From contig CAJOJA010000010.1 of the NCBI GenBank assembly GCA_905234735.1, positions 37,918-101,917 on the forward strand: a DNA stretch of 64,000 nucleotides, written 5' to 3'. Both the position numbers and the translations under genes were made by a program. Shown in pieces: positions 17,264-26,900 of this stretch; within the stretch, counting starts at the first letter, position 1, and every line of letters begins with the position of its first letter. The DNA comes from an uncultured Bacteroidaceae bacterium. GTDB lineage: Bacteria; Bacteroidota; Bacteroidia; Bacteroidales; Bacteroidaceae. The notes beneath the pieces were generated by a model. The model had not been told where the DNA came from. It saw nothing but the letters and a program-made list of their open reading frames with translations, and searched no databases.

Positions 17264-17271
17264 TAACTTTG
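17264..17271 (+). promoter_or_regulatory. Putative -7 box of the glycosyltransferase fusion gene
   Basis: TAACTTTG, ending 21 bases before the ATG at 17293; fits TAnnTTTG. A T-rich stretch lies directly upstream. Confidence 0.6.
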
Positions 17272-17292
17272 TACACGTAAAGCGAAAAAAAC

Positions 17293-20200
17293 ATGAAAAA
17301 GCCAAGTATTGACTGTTTTCTCCCTTACGAGAACGAAAACCAGGCCCAGCAAACACTGAGCCAACTGCGAGAAGACCCCAACGTAGGAAACATCCATCAA
17401 TTAGTAGAGCCCCCCTTCTGCACTCGCGTGCTGCAGGAAATCGCTGACAAGGCCGAGGCGCGCTATACCCTATTATATACCAAGACGTGGCCTTTGCGAT
17501 TGGGTTATCAGGCCCTAACCCGTCTGGTGACCATTGCCGACGACAGCGGAGCCGACCTGCTCTATGCCGACCACTACACGCTGCTGCCTGACGGCACGCA
17601 GGAACGCCGCCCCCTCATCGACTACCAACTGGGCTCGGTGCGCGACGATTTTGCCATGGGTTCGGTCCTGCTTATCCGTACAGAACGCCTGAAGGCATAC
17701 TTCCAGCAGGAAATAGTGCACCCCTACAAGTACGCCGGACTCTACGACCTGCGGCTGTTCCTCTCGCTTAACCAGCTTCCGCTGCACATCAGTGAATATC
17801 TCTACACGGAAGTAGAGACGGACACCCGATTAAGCGGCCAGAAACAGTTTGACTACGTTGACCCGCGCAATCGCGCCCGCCAGGTGGAAATGGAGCGTGC
17901 GGTTACCCGCCATCTGCGCCACATCAACGCATATATGGCAGCTGGTGAATGGGACCAAATCATCCTGGACAAGGAAGAGATGCCCGTCGAGGCCAGCGTC
18001 ATCATTCCCGTCCGCAATCGCGTCCGAACCATCGAGGACGCCGTCCGCTCGGCTCTCTCGCAGCAGACCAACTTCCCGTTCAACGTCATCGTAATCGACA
18101 ACCACTCGACAGACGGAACAACAGAGCTGCTTCAGCAACTGGGGAAGGGTGAAGGGATAAGGGGGAAAGGTGAAGGCTTAATTCATCTTATTCCCGAACG
18201 CGACGACCTGGGCATCGGCGGATGCTGGAACCTGGCCATTCACGACCCACGTTGCGGGCGCTTTGCCGTACAGCTCGACTCGGACGACCTCTATTCCTCG
18301 CCCCAGACGCTGCAACGGATTGTCGATACCTTCTACCAGGAGAATGCGGCCATGGTCATCGGTTCGTACCGGATGTGCAACTTCCAGCTGGAAACCCTGC
18401 CGCCGGGGCTTATCGACCACAAGGAATGGACGGAGAACAACGGACGCAACAATGCCCTGCGCATCAATGGCCTGGGAGCACCGCGCGCTTTCTTCACACC
18501 CGTCCTGCGCAAGATACAAATCCCCAACACCAGCTATGGCGAGGACTATGCACTGGGACTGATGCTAAGTCGCCGCTACCGCATCGGACGCATCTACGAC
18601 GAACTGTACCTCTGCCGCCGCTGGGAGGGCAACAGCGATGCTGCCCTAAGCACCGAAGCCGTGAATCGCAACAACCTCTACAAAGACCAGCTGCGCACGT
18701 TGGAGATTCGCGCCCGTCAGCAGCTTAATACGCGCTGGAAGCATGAGGTGAACGCCGATGAAATCGAACATTTCCACGCTTCGGAGATTGCCAACTGGGG
18801 AGAGGCAGCCGAACGCTACGAGGCCCTGAACCACGTGCAGACACGAACGATAACGATGGATGAAACCGAGCTTACTGTTCAGTGGAATCCGGCCCGCATC
18901 GTCAGCACTGGGGCAAGCATCGACCCCAAGACCATCAGCGAACGCCCCTGTTTCTTATGTAACCACAATCGGCCCAAGGAGCAACACTCGTTGCCTACGG
19001 AGAGACACTATGAGATATTGCTCAACCCCTTCCCCATCCTGCCCGGCCACCTGACCATACCCACCCGCAGACATCAGCCGCAGGCCATCTTCGCCCATTT
19101 CAACACCCTGCGCCATCTGGCATGGAACATGCCTCAGCATATCGTTTTCTATAATGGACCCGAGTGTGGAGCCTCGTGCCCCGACCACTGCCACCTGCAA
19201 GCCGGGCACCGCGGTCTGTTGCCTCTGGAAAGGGAATGGAAGCACTACGAGACGCTGTTGGAGAAACTATACCCCATCACCACTCAGCAGGAAGCCGAAG
19301 TGGAGGAGGCCGGCAACAAGCGTGGCTGCGGACTTTATCTGCTTCGCGGCTGGGCGTGCCCCGTATTCGTCATCCGCTCCCTGCCCACGGCACCCGACAG
19401 CGTACTCTGCCAACGTCTCTACGAGGCACTGCCCATACCCGAGGGGTCAGACGAGCCGCGCATGAACATCATCTCGTGGCATCAGGAATGGGGCAACGGA
19501 CGCGACGACGAAATCGTCACCCTTGTCTTCCCACGTCGCAAACATCGTCCCAACTGCTACTACGCTCAGGGGGCAGGACAATTGCTTGTCAGCCCTGGAG
19601 CACTGGACATGGGCGGACTGATTATCACCCCACGCGAGGAAGACTTCCGGAAGATAACATCCCAACAAGCCATCGACATCCTGCGAGAGGTAACTTTAAC
19701 CGAGGAAGAACTCGAACCCGTCATAGAGAAGGTGAAGGGGGCCTCCCTAAATCCCCCCATGAAGGGGGACTCAAAGGCCTCTGCACAGCCCCTCCCCATT
19801 ACGGGGGAAGACAGGAGGGGGGATGAGCCCGAAGTCTCCGTTGGCATCTTGACCACTGAGGTACTGAATTTCCGATTAAATGGGGATTTTCGTGCCAAAG
19901 GAGCCGTCATCACGGGCGAACAGGAGGTAACCATCGAGGATGGAGCACTGAAATGGAACGGAAACATCTATCACGACCTGACATTCCGTCCACAAGACGA
20001 CGACAGCACCTTCAGCCTCCACGGCGTGACCATCGGCCAGCAGTTCCACTGGGAACGGCAGGAGACACAGACCTTCCGGGGCAAGTTGTTGTTGGTGATT
20101 GACGAGGGCAAGATTGTAGCCATCAACCAATTGCCCGTCGAGACCTATCTGGCCAGCGTGATTAGCAGCGAGATGAAGGCCACCTGTCCGGTGGAATACC

Positions 20201-21054
20201 TGAAGGCCAGCGCCATCATCAGCCGTTCGTGGCTACTGGCCCAGATGCAGCGCCGCCAGCAGGGACCACAACAGGCCTTCTTCCAGTTCAAGAAGACTGA
20301 CACCGAAATCCTGCGCTGGCACGACCAGGAGGATCATACCATCTTTGATGTCTGTGCCGACGACCACTGCCAGCGCTACCAAGGCATCACCCGTCAGGTG
20401 AGCCAGCAGGTGGAAGAGGCCGTGGAGGAGACGCGCGGACAAGTGCTGACCTACGACGGGAAGGTCTGCGACGCCCGTTTCAGCAAATGCTGCGGTGGCA
20501 TGACCAACGACTACGAGAACTGTTGGGAGCAGACACCTCATCCCTATCTGCACGCCGTCAGCGACCCCTATTGCAATACGACGGACAGGCAGTTGCTGAG
20601 CACCGTATTGAACGATTACGACCAGGAGACGTCCGACTTCTACCAATGGACTGCCGAATATACCCAGGAGGAGTTGCGCCAGATTGTGACCGAACGCCTG
20701 GGGCGCGACCTTGGCCCCATACTCCGACTGGAAGACGTGGAACGCGGGCGCAGCGGCCATCTGGTGCGGCTGAAGATTGTCGGGCGCGACGCTGAGTTCA
20801 CGATTGGCAAGGAACTGGAGATACGCCGCACGCTGAGCCAGACACACCTGAAGTCCGCGGCCTTCGAGGTTGAGCAGCTGGAGCCCGATGACCAAGGCGT
20901 GCCCCAACGTTTCGTACTGCACGGGCGCGGATGGGGACATGGCGTAGGCATGTGCCAGATAGGTGCCGCCGTGATGGCCAACCAGGGCCAGGCATACAGC
21001 GACATTCTCCGCCACTACTACGACGGAGCCGAGATAACTAAGGTTTATGATTAG
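17293..21054 (+). CDS. Fusion protein: glycosyltransferase-like region, GT2 glycosyltransferase, DUF4922 (HIT-like) domain, SpoIID/LytB domain
   Basis: 1253 residues. Residues 1-230 resemble part of a GT2 fold ([16 protein letters not shown]). Residues 233-475 are a full GT2 domain ([26 protein letters not shown]). Residues about 513-810 match DUF4922, related to HIT-type nucleotidyl transferases: [23 protein letters not shown] and the histidine motif [11 protein letters not shown] near 628-638. Residues about 855-1253 are a SpoIID/LytB domain (SVISSEM near 954, [14 protein letters not shown] near 1210). No signal peptide or membrane segment is visible, although SpoIID proteins usually act outside the cytoplasm. 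A palindromic insert forms the linker at 814-846. Function unknown. Confidence 0.82.
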   Translation: MKKPSIDCFLPYENENQAQQTLSQLREDPNVGNIHQLVEPPFCTRVLQEIADKAEARYTLLYTKTWPLRLGYQALTRLVTIADDSGADLLYADHYTLLPDGTQERRPLIDYQLGSVRDDFAMGSVLLIRTERLKAYFQQEIVHPYKYAGLYDLRLFLSLNQLPLHISEYLYTEVETDTRLSGQKQFDYVDPRNRARQVEMERAVTRHLRHINAYMAAGEWDQIILDKEEMPVEASVIIPVRNRVRTIEDAVRSALSQQTNFPFNVIVIDNHSTDGTTELLQQLGKGEGIRGKGEGLIHLIPERDDLGIGGCWNLAIHDPRCGRFAVQLDSDDLYSSPQTLQRIVDTFYQENAAMVIGSYRMCNFQLETLPPGLIDHKEWTENNGRNNALRINGLGAPRAFFTPVLRKIQIPNTSYGEDYALGLMLSRRYRIGRIYDELYLCRRWEGNSDAALSTEAVNRNNLYKDQLRTLEIRARQQLNTRWKHEVNADEIEHFHASEIANWGEAAERYEALNHVQTRTITMDETELTVQWNPARIVSTGASIDPKTISERPCFLCNHNRPKEQHSLPTERHYEILLNPFPILPGHLTIPTRRHQPQAIFAHFNTLRHLAWNMPQHIVFYNGPECGASCPDHCHLQAGHRGLLPLEREWKHYETLLEKLYPITTQQEAEVEEAGNKRGCGLYLLRGWACPVFVIRSLPTAPDSVLCQRLYEALPIPEGSDEPRMNIISWHQEWGNGRDDEIVTLVFPRRKHRPNCYYAQGAGQLLVSPGALDMGGLIITPREEDFRKITSQQAIDILREVTLTEEELEPVIEKVKGASLNPPMKGDSKASAQPLPITGEDRRGDEPEVSVGILTTEVLNFRLNGDFRAKGAVITGEQEVTIEDGALKWNGNIYHDLTFRPQDDDSTFSLHGVTIGQQFHWERQETQTFRGKLLLVIDEGKIVAINQLPVETYLASVISSEMKATCPVEYLKASAIISRSWLLAQMQRRQQGPQQAFFQFKKTDTEILRWHDQEDHTIFDVCADDHCQRYQGITRQVSQQVEEAVEETRGQVLTYDGKVCDARFSKCCGGMTNDYENCWEQTPHPYLHAVSDPYCNTTDRQLLSTVLNDYDQETSDFYQWTAEYTQEELRQIVTERLGRDLGPILRLEDVERGRSGHLVRLKIVGRDAEFTIGKELEIRRTLSQTHLKSAAFEVEQLEPDDQGVPQRFVLHGRGWGHGVGMCQIGAAVMANQGQAYSDILRHYYDGAEITKVYD
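18141..18177 (+). repeat. G-rich repeat stretch read in frame inside the GT2 domain
   Basis: A run built from GGTGAAGG-type words, interrupted by GATAAGGGGG, encodes [12 protein letters not shown] between the strand after VIDNHSTDG and [10 protein letters not shown]. The composition is unlike the flanking coding sequence and looks like a small insertion in a surface loop. Confidence 0.45.
19735..19826 (+). repeat. Palindromic GC-rich insert forming the DUF4922-SpoIID linker
   Basis: Two nested hairpins. In the first, 19740-19744 pairs with 19775-19779, and TCCCCC at 19752-19757 pairs with GGGGGA at 19764-19769. In the second, CCCCTCC at 19789-19795 pairs with GGAGGGG at 19814-19820. The insert is open in frame and encodes a Pro/Gly/Lys-rich linker at residues about 814-846. 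The words CCCTAAATCCCCCC and AGGGGGACT resemble dispersed elements common in Bacteroidetes genomes (recalled, not searched). Confidence 0.65.
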
Positions 21055-22021
21055 GACTACCTAAGAGTCCTACCAGCCCCAGCACAGCCACGAGCATGGT
21101 CTGCAGCGAGTGGACGATGAGCACAAACATGGCTCCGTCGTTGCCATCCACGCCGTAGAGCATGAGCACCGTCTTCACGGCAAAATGCCAGGGACCGGCA
21201 CCATTGGGTGTGGGTACGATGACGGCGAATGTGCCCACCACGAATGCCACCAGAGCTACCATCGGACCCAGTTGGGCGGTGTACGAGAAGCAGTAGAAGG
21301 TGAGATAGAAGTGGAGATAGTACGACACCCATATCCCCAGGCTATACAACCAGAAGAGTCCCTTATCGCGAACCTGGCGGATGCTGAGCAGTCCGTCCAC
21401 AAGGTCGTGTACGACCTGGCGCGACTTGTCAAACACATGGAAGTAGCGCAGCAGCAGCAAGCCCATGATACCCACCAACAGGGCGCACAACGCCGTCACC
21501 AACCATCCGGCCCATGAAAATCCTGCCACCATCGACTCTATGGACATGCCCGTACGCCCCATGAAACGAACAAAAACGGGCACCTGCCACACGACGGTGA
21601 CCAACGTGAGCAGGAGGATGAGCAGCACGTCAACCACACGCTCCGTGACCACCGTACCCAGGGCGCGACTCATGCGGGTACCCTCGCAGCGGGTCAGATA
21701 ACCGCAACGGAGCACCTCGCCCACACGCGGCACCACCAGACTGCTGGCATACGACAGAAATATGGCACGCACGCACGAGCGCCGACGGGGCCGCTCGCCC
21801 ATGGGCTCCAACATCTGCCGCCATCGCAGAGCCCGGAACACCTGTGCCAGCACACCGAAGGGCATCGACAGCAGCATCCACTCCCAGCGCATATCCAGAG
21901 CCACGGCATCGCTGACCTCGCGCCACTGGAAACCGCGGTACATCCACCACAGGATGGCCCCACCGAAGAGGATGGGCAGAAGTATGCGCAATATGTGGCT
22001 GATGGGTTTCAAAACAAGCAT
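21038..22021 (-). CDS. Flippase-like membrane protein of the lysylphosphatidylglycerol-synthase TM family
   Basis: 327 residues with about 8 hydrophobic segments. The motifs [41 protein letters not shown] and [13 protein letters not shown] are those of the family related to the membrane part of MprF. Members often move lipid-linked molecules or lie next to glycosyltransferases. It is convergent with the fusion gene, overlapping it by 17 bases, and is co-transcribed behind ksgA with a 6-base gap. Substrate unknown. Confidence 0.85.
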   Translation of the reverse strand: MLVLKPISHILRILLPILFGGAILWWMYRGFQWREVSDAVALDMRWEWMLLSMPFGVLAQVFRALRWRQMLEPMGERPRRRSCVRAIFLSYASSLVVPRVGEVLRCGYLTRCEGTRMSRALGTVVTERVVDVLLILLLTLVTVVWQVPVFVRFMGRTGMSIESMVAGFSWAGWLVTALCALLVGIMGLLLLRYFHVFDKSRQVVHDLVDGLLSIRQVRDKGLFWLYSLGIWVSYYLHFYLTFYCFSYTAQLGPMVALVAFVVGTFAVIVPTPNGAGPWHFAVKTVLMLYGVDGNDGAMFVLIVHSLQTMLVAVLGLVGLLGSPNHKP

Positions 22022-22027
22022 TCAGAG

Positions 22028-22816
22028 TTAAGAATTGGCGATGTGATGGGTCAATTGGATGAAGTCCCCGACGCTGAGCTGTTCGGGACGGAGGTTGAAA
22101 AAGTCATCTTGCAACCAGGCTACCCCGCTGAGGCCGAGTTCCGAAAGCAGCGGACGCAGATTGTTGCGCAGCGTCTTGCGCCGTTGGTTGAAGGTCGTCT
22201 TCACGACCCTCCGGAACATCCGCTCGTCGCAGCCCAACTGCTCTACGTTATTTCTCGTCAGCCGCACCACTGCGGAACGCACCTTTGGAGGCGGATTGAA
22301 CACCCCCGGCTCTACGATGAACAGGAGTTCCACATCGTACCACGCCTGCACCAACACACTAAGTATGCCATACGTCTTGCTGCCCGGACGCGCAGCCAGT
22401 CGTTCGGCCACCTCCTTCTGTATCATTCCCGTACAGCAGGGGATGAGATGGCGGTACTCCAGCATACGGAAGAATATCTGACTCGAAATATTATACGGAT
22501 AGTTTCCCGTGAGCACGAACGAACGTCCCTGAAACAAACGGTCCAACGGCATGCGTAGGAAGTCGTCGGCCACGATGCTGCCCTCCAGCGAGGAAAAGTG
22601 CTGACGAAGATAAACTACGGATTCATCGTCGATTTCCACTACCTTGAACTCGCGCCCCTTCTGCATCAAAAACTGCGTCATCACGCCCATGCCCGGCCCC
22701 ACCTCCAGGATGGGCACATCGGGACAGGCATCCACCGTGTCGGCAATGCGTCTGGCAATACTCAAATCGGTCAGAAAGTGCTGACCCAGCGCTTTTTTTG
22801 GTCTTACCTTGTTCAT
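22028..22816 (-). CDS. ksgA: 16S rRNA dimethyladenosine transferase
   Basis: 262 residues. Dimethylates two adjacent adenosines in helix 45 of 16S rRNA during 30S maturation. KALGQHFLTD at the N-terminus, the SAM motif LEVGPGMGVMTQ and the catalytic-loop motif GNYPYNISSQIF are diagnostic. The ATG at 22816 is chosen over the upstream in-frame start at 22855 because KsgA proteins begin with this MNKVRPKKALGQ segment and because the promoter at 22825-22832 lies between the two. Confidence 0.95.
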   Translation of the reverse strand: MNKVRPKKALGQHFLTDLSIARRIADTVDACPDVPILEVGPGMGVMTQFLMQKGREFKVVEIDDESVVYLRQHFSSLEGSIVADDFLRMPLDRLFQGRSFVLTGNYPYNISSQIFFRMLEYRHLIPCCTGMIQKEVAERLAARPGSKTYGILSVLVQAWYDVELLFIVEPGVFNPPPKVRSAVVRLTRNNVEQLGCDERMFRRVVKTTFNQRRKTLRNNLRPLLSELGLSGVAWLQDDFFNLRPEQLSVGDFIQLTHHIANS

Positions 22817-22824
22817 ACGACGGA

Positions 22825-22832
22825 CAAAGGTA
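22825..22832 (-). promoter_or_regulatory. Putative -7 box of ksgA, implying an almost leaderless mRNA
   Basis: TACCTTTG on the minus strand ends only 8 bases before the ATG at 22816, so the transcript would have at most a few leader bases. Confidence 0.55.
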
Positions 22833-22881
22833 CATAAAATCCAGCAAATAAACAAGCAAAAAACGAGAGCATCGCAAGGGA

Positions 22882-22970
22882 AAGTACAGACATCGACGAT
22901 GAATGTGCGTACACCGACGATGAACGTGCAGCCACCGACGATGAATATCCGTTCATCGTCGGTGGCTGCA
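22882..22970. repeat. 21-base-period palindromic repeat cluster, copy B
   Basis: Units at 22882-22902, 22903-22923, 22924-22944 and 22945-22965, each ending CACCGACGATGA or close to it; the last is inverted relative to the third. This creates a perfect 18-pair hairpin: 22927-22944 pairs with 22953-22970 around an 8-base loop. Same unit length and core as the cluster at 373-465. It lies in the 400-base gap between the divergent ksgA and the secreted-protein gene at 23217. Confidence 0.85.
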
Positions 22971-23124
22971 GAATATCTTGCGGCGCTGCGAAAAATCCCA
23001 TACGTGCATACTGATTCTCTGCGCTAATACATGCAAAAATATATAGGAATAAGGTGCAAAGCGTGTACAATGTATATTAAAAAACGGCTCGTGGGAAGCA
23101 ATGTCGGTAAAAATATAAAAAAAA

Positions 23125-23166
23125 CTCGTAACGTTTTGTGCGTTACGGGCTTTTTTCGTAAATTTG
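23125..23166 (+). promoter_or_regulatory. Promoter of the large secreted protein with a palindrome over the -33 box
   Basis: TTTG (23135-23138), 20-base spacer, TAAATTTG (23159-23166): the best promoter match in the window. CGTAACG (23127-23133) and CGTTACG (23141-23147) form an inverted repeat whose loop holds the -33 box, suggesting an operator. The stem is followed by CTTTTTT, so a transcribed version would also resemble a terminator. The ATG is 51 bases past the -7 box. Confidence 0.6.
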
Positions 23167-23216
23167 CCTCGATAATATGCCTAATTAACCTAATTACTAA
23201 CTAAATTCTAAAAGCA

Positions 23217-26200
23217 ATGAAGAAAAAATTACTTTCATTGATGGCCATGGCTCTGGTAGCCATTGGCATGAACGCACAGACGTGGACTGCCCCCGTAGCC
23301 CCATCCTTTGAGGGTGTGGAGTATGTAGCAGACGGAACTACCGCCTACTATTTATACAACGTGGAGTGTGGTAATTTCGTCACTGGTGCCAACTCCTGGG
23401 CCACCCAAATTTCGCTGGGCACCCAGGGCGCATACATGGAACTAGTTGTTGAACCAATGAGCGAAATCGATGAAGAGGAATATCCTGGTGCCGTCAAACT
23501 GAAGTTGAACGGTACTTTCTACTTCACCGGTGGCAACGATCGAAAGGACTATGCCGTATCGAACACCTATCTATTCCGCGACAGCGAAACAAGCGGTTTC
23601 ATCGACCACGCCAGTCAGGCTGTCTGGTATTGGCGGTTCGAAAAAGCCGAAAGTGGAAACTACTATTGGCACTCAATCGCAGGTAACGATATTTTCCCCT
23701 CCGCTGACGAACAATATGCTAGAGGCACAGCACCCGGCGACCCTATTGTTTTCAATGCAACGATCGAGGACAAGGGAATCGAGTGGAAATTTATTCCCGT
23801 TGAAAATTACGATGCCAATGCACAGGCTGTCTATATGGCTCGCGTGGATTTATACAACCAGGCCAAGTTGATTGCCGATGAAGAACTGGAGGCTTATGGC
23901 GTTTCCTACGAAGACTACACTGCCGTGTACAACGGTTCGGATGTCGAGGCCATCAAGGCTGCAACCGAAGAACTGGCTGCAAAGGTTGTAGAAGCACGCA
24001 AGACAAAAGCCTTTGCCACAGGTACGGAAGAGAAACCTACCGACGTGACCTTCCTGCTCACCAACCCCAAATTCTCCGGAAGCGCCGATGGCTGGACTGT
24101 TGACGTGCCCGGTGCTCAGAATAAGGGTTACCAAGGTGCAAACTACACAAACGATCTGGAGGATGCAGGCGAGAATGCTGGTGTCACCATTAACGGATTC
24201 ATCGAAGCATGGGTTCCTGGAAAGGGCCTCGGCGATGGTAAGATTTATCAGACCGTAGAGTTGCCTATGGGTAAATACGTACTGGGGGTAGACGTCATTG
24301 CCACCAACCAATACACAGATGGCGACGCTAAAGAAGAAGCTACTGGCTTCCAGCTTTATGCATTAGGTGGAGGTATTGACAATGGCGTCGATGTTTCTTC
24401 TTATAATGGCAAACCCGAACACTATGAGTTTGAGTTTATCACAGCCGGTGGTACTACAGAGCTGGGTATGCGCATGATTGATGCAAAGGGTAACTGGTTT
24501 GGCTGCGACAATTTCACTGTATTCTATAAGGGCAGTGACATTGACCCCTACTATTTCGCCCTGCCGCCTCTCGTGGAGGAATGCGAGAAGATAAACCTCG
24601 ACGAAGTGTATGCCAACAGCGAAGTAAGGGAGGCCTTTGAAAAGGCTTTGGAAACCGCTCAAGAAGAAAATGCTAAGATCGATAGCGGCGAAGAAGAGGG
24701 CGAATTCGAGGCTGCTTATAAGGCTCTGACCGAGGCAAAGGCCGCTTTAGAAGCCTCAATTGAAGACTACAAGAAACTCACCATTCTGGTTGAAAACGTA
24801 GCTGTTGACGCTAAAGCATACGAGAACGTAGAAAGCTTAGGCGAGTTAATCAGCAAGCTCTATGACCAATACAAGGGTGCCTACGAAGATGGTACAGCCA
24901 CCAAGGAGCAAATCGAAGAGTGGATAACCAACTACGACACCTTCATCGTTGAAGCCGTGAAGGCTGCTATGCCCGCCGCTAGCGAGGAGAAGCCCCTGCG
25001 CATCAACGCACTGGCATCAAACCTGGACTATGCTGAAAACAGCAAGGAACCTTGGGAATGCAGCAGCAGCGCCTACAAGGTTAACTACCACAACGGTGAG
25101 GTTTGGCAGGCTTCATTCTCCTGCCTGCAGACCATCAAGGATCTGCCCGCTGGTAAGTACATCATCAAGGCTAAGGCTTTCTATCGCGATGCAACCAATG
25201 CTGATCACTACGACAACTTTATCAGTGGCATGGCCGACATCACCACCTACCTCGTGGCCAACGAGAACAAGGTGCAGGTGAAGGCTTTGGCTTTGGCTGC
25301 CGTCGAGGATGCAGAGGCTCCCGAAGGCTCTTACTACCAAGAAACAACAGAAGGTTCTGGCATCTGGATGCCTAACACCCAGCAGGCTGCCGAATGGGCC
25401 TTCAACAACACCGATTTCTTCGACAACGAGGTTAGCACCTATCTGGCTACTGATGGCGATCTGACCTTCGGTACCCGCAACGACGAAATCACCGATGCCA
25501 ACAACCAGTGGAGCGTATGGAGCCAGTTCGAAATCTATTATGCCGGTAAGAGCCAAAGCGCCCTCTACGAGCAGGTTGTTGCACTGACCGAACAGGCTAG
25601 CAGCTTATACGAGCAGGCTGATTCACGCGTAACTATTATAGCTGGCGAAGATAAGCTCAACGATGCCATCAACGCAGGCGATGCTGCTAAGGAAAGCGAT
25701 AGCGAAGAGGCCCTGACCGCCATCATTGCTCAACTGACCGGAGCTATGGCATACATCAGCGAAGGCCAGGAACTGGTAAAGAAACTGACAGATGTTTATA
25801 ACACTTACGACGAGAAGTACAGCAATCTGGACTTTGACTTCAAATCTACCGACACCACTTTCCCCCCACTGATGGACGGAGAACTGGGTGAGGCTGTTGC
25901 CAGTGAAGAGTTCGCAAGCAACGAGCAGATTCAGGGTTGGATTGACGAACTGCCCAAGGCATGGATTGCCTACATCATGGGCCAGCCCGCAGTTGCTACC
26001 GCAAGCGAAGAAACTCCCCTCGACATCACTGCCGTTCTGTTCAACCCCGCCTTTGAAAGTGGCAACACCAACTTCTGGAATGTGGACAATCTGGGTCAGA
26101 ACAATGGCTATCAGGGTGCATCTTACACCACTGAGGAAACTGGTGTGACCATTGAAGGCTTCGTAGAGTGTTGGCGCAACGGCGCAGTTCTGGACGATGG

Positions 26201-26660
26201 TGCCATCAGCCAGACGTTGGGTGCTGCTCTGCCCGAGGGCTACTACGTATTGCATGCTGAAGGTCATGCTGTTTGCCAGATGGGTTATCCCGAGGGTGGC
26301 ATCCAGGGTGTGAACCTCACCGCTACCGACGGTACCAACACTTGGGCAACTCCTCTGGGTGTTCCCGAAGGCGTTTCTAGTGCTAATCCCGCTCGCTTCA
26401 GCGTAGTCTTCAAGAGCAATGGCAAGAATCCTGTAACCGTGGGTATCTTCGTGAAGGAAACCAATGCCAACTGGATTGCCTTCGACAACTTCTCACTGGC
26501 TTACCTCGGCACCGCCGAGCCCGTAGCCGTTGAAGGCATTGCTGCCGATGAGACCGCAACCCAGAAGACCATCGCCATCTACAACCTGGCTGGTCAGCGT
26601 GTACAGAAGGCCGTTCGTGGTCTGTACATCATCAATGGCAAGAAGGTCGTGATTAAGTGA
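23217..26660 (+). CDS. Large modular secreted or surface protein with C-terminal sorting-like tail
   Basis: 1147 residues with signal peptide (MKKKLLSLMAMALVAIGMNAQ). Two similar modules, about residues 275-440 and 920-1100, each start LLTNPKF- or LFNPAF-type and continue with GYQGA(N/S)YT, GVTI(N/E)GF(I/V)E and end in NW(F/I)(G/A)(C/F)DNF, a jelly-roll, carbohydrate-binding-like pattern. A third, more diverged module lies near 590-780. Acidic helical segments (TEAKAALEASIEDYKKL) separate them, like FIVAR-type spacers. The end, IYNLAGQRVQKAVRGLYIIN then GKKVVIK, resembles a type IX secretion tail. No catalytic motif is recognised; glycan binding is a guess. Confidence 0.75.
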   Translation: MKKKLLSLMAMALVAIGMNAQTWTAPVAPSFEGVEYVADGTTAYYLYNVECGNFVTGANSWATQISLGTQGAYMELVVEPMSEIDEEEYPGAVKLKLNGTFYFTGGNDRKDYAVSNTYLFRDSETSGFIDHASQAVWYWRFEKAESGNYYWHSIAGNDIFPSADEQYARGTAPGDPIVFNATIEDKGIEWKFIPVENYDANAQAVYMARVDLYNQAKLIADEELEAYGVSYEDYTAVYNGSDVEAIKAATEELAAKVVEARKTKAFATGTEEKPTDVTFLLTNPKFSGSADGWTVDVPGAQNKGYQGANYTNDLEDAGENAGVTINGFIEAWVPGKGLGDGKIYQTVELPMGKYVLGVDVIATNQYTDGDAKEEATGFQLYALGGGIDNGVDVSSYNGKPEHYEFEFITAGGTTELGMRMIDAKGNWFGCDNFTVFYKGSDIDPYYFALPPLVEECEKINLDEVYANSEVREAFEKALETAQEENAKIDSGEEEGEFEAAYKALTEAKAALEASIEDYKKLTILVENVAVDAKAYENVESLGELISKLYDQYKGAYEDGTATKEQIEEWITNYDTFIVEAVKAAMPAASEEKPLRINALASNLDYAENSKEPWECSSSAYKVNYHNGEVWQASFSCLQTIKDLPAGKYIIKAKAFYRDATNADHYDNFISGMADITTYLVANENKVQVKALALAAVEDAEAPEGSYYQETTEGSGIWMPNTQQAAEWAFNNTDFFDNEVSTYLATDGDLTFGTRNDEITDANNQWSVWSQFEIYYAGKSQSALYEQVVALTEQASSLYEQADSRVTIIAGEDKLNDAINAGDAAKESDSEEALTAIIAQLTGAMAYISEGQELVKKLTDVYNTYDEKYSNLDFDFKSTDTTFPPLMDGELGEAVASEEFASNEQIQGWIDELPKAWIAYIMGQPAVATASEETPLDITAVLFNPAFESGNTNFWNVDNLGQNNGYQGASYTTEETGVTIEGFVECWRNGAVLDDGAISQTLGAALPEGYYVLHAEGHAVCQMGYPEGGIQGVNLTATDGTNTWATPLGVPEGVSSANPARFSVVFKSNGKNPVTVGIFVKETNANWIAFDNFSLAYLGTAEPVAVEGIAADETATQKTIAIYNLAGQRVQKAVRGLYIINGKKVVIK

Positions 26661-26671
26661 GAAACCAGATA

Positions 26672-26718
26672 GAGCTTGCTCGGGCTTGTTCGAACGTGAA
26701 CGAGCTCGAGCGAAGCTC
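26672..26718. repeat. Imperfect inverted repeat downstream of the secreted-protein gene
   Basis: Arms beginning GAGCTTGCTCGG and ending CGAGCGAAGCTC pair over about 20 positions, with one bulge and a few wobbles, around the loop GAACGT. It lies between the stop codon and the terminator. No role can be assigned. Confidence 0.5.
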
Positions 26719-26734
26719 AAGGTACTCCCCAAAT

Positions 26735-26776
26735 AAAAAACTCCCCGTCGCTTGATTGAGCGACGGGGAGTTTTTT
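26735..26776. terminator. Strong bidirectional intrinsic terminator
   Basis: A6 followed by CTCCCCGTCGCT, loop TGATTG, AGCGACGGGGAG and T6: 18 perfect pairs including the A and T runs. It serves the secreted-protein gene on the plus strand and tRNA-Leu on the minus strand, which converge here. Confidence 0.9.
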
Positions 26777-26781
26777 GTCAG

Positions 26782-26865
26782 TGCCCGGAACGGGACTCGA
26801 ACCCGTACGGCTGTTAGGCCAAGGGATTTTAAGTCCCTCGTGTCTACCAATTCCACCATCTGGGC
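26782..26865 (-). tRNA. tRNA-Leu (anticodon UAA)
   Basis: 84 bases with a class II variable arm. Anticodon stem AGGGA/TCCCT encloses loop CTTAAAA, anticodon TAA. The T arm ACGGG-TTCGAGT-CCCGT and discriminator A are normal for leucine. The acceptor stem has an apparent A-C mismatch at the fifth pair. No encoded CCA. Confidence 0.93.
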
Positions 26866-26878
26866 AGCTTTGCGGGTG

Positions 26879-26886
26879 CAAAGATA
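26879..26886 (-). promoter_or_regulatory. Putative -7 box of tRNA-Leu
   Basis: TATCTTTG on the minus strand, 14 bases before the mature 5' end. The AT heptamer repeat at 26901-26925 covers the place where a -33 element would be. Confidence 0.6.
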
Positions 26887-26900
26887 CGAAATAAATTAAT

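Noticed and set aside
22817..22855. Longer N-terminus of KsgA
   Set aside because: The 13 extra residues lie across the promoter and are not part of the family; the start at 22816 fits.
22882..22970. CRISPR-like array
   Set aside because: Units are contiguous, 21 bases long and palindromic with no unique spacers; no cas gene is present.
23125..23156. CTCGTAACG...CGTTACGGG hairpin followed by T6 as a plain terminator
   Set aside because: No gene on the plus strand ends just upstream, and the stem encloses a -33 box with correct spacing to a -7 box, so an operator is preferred.
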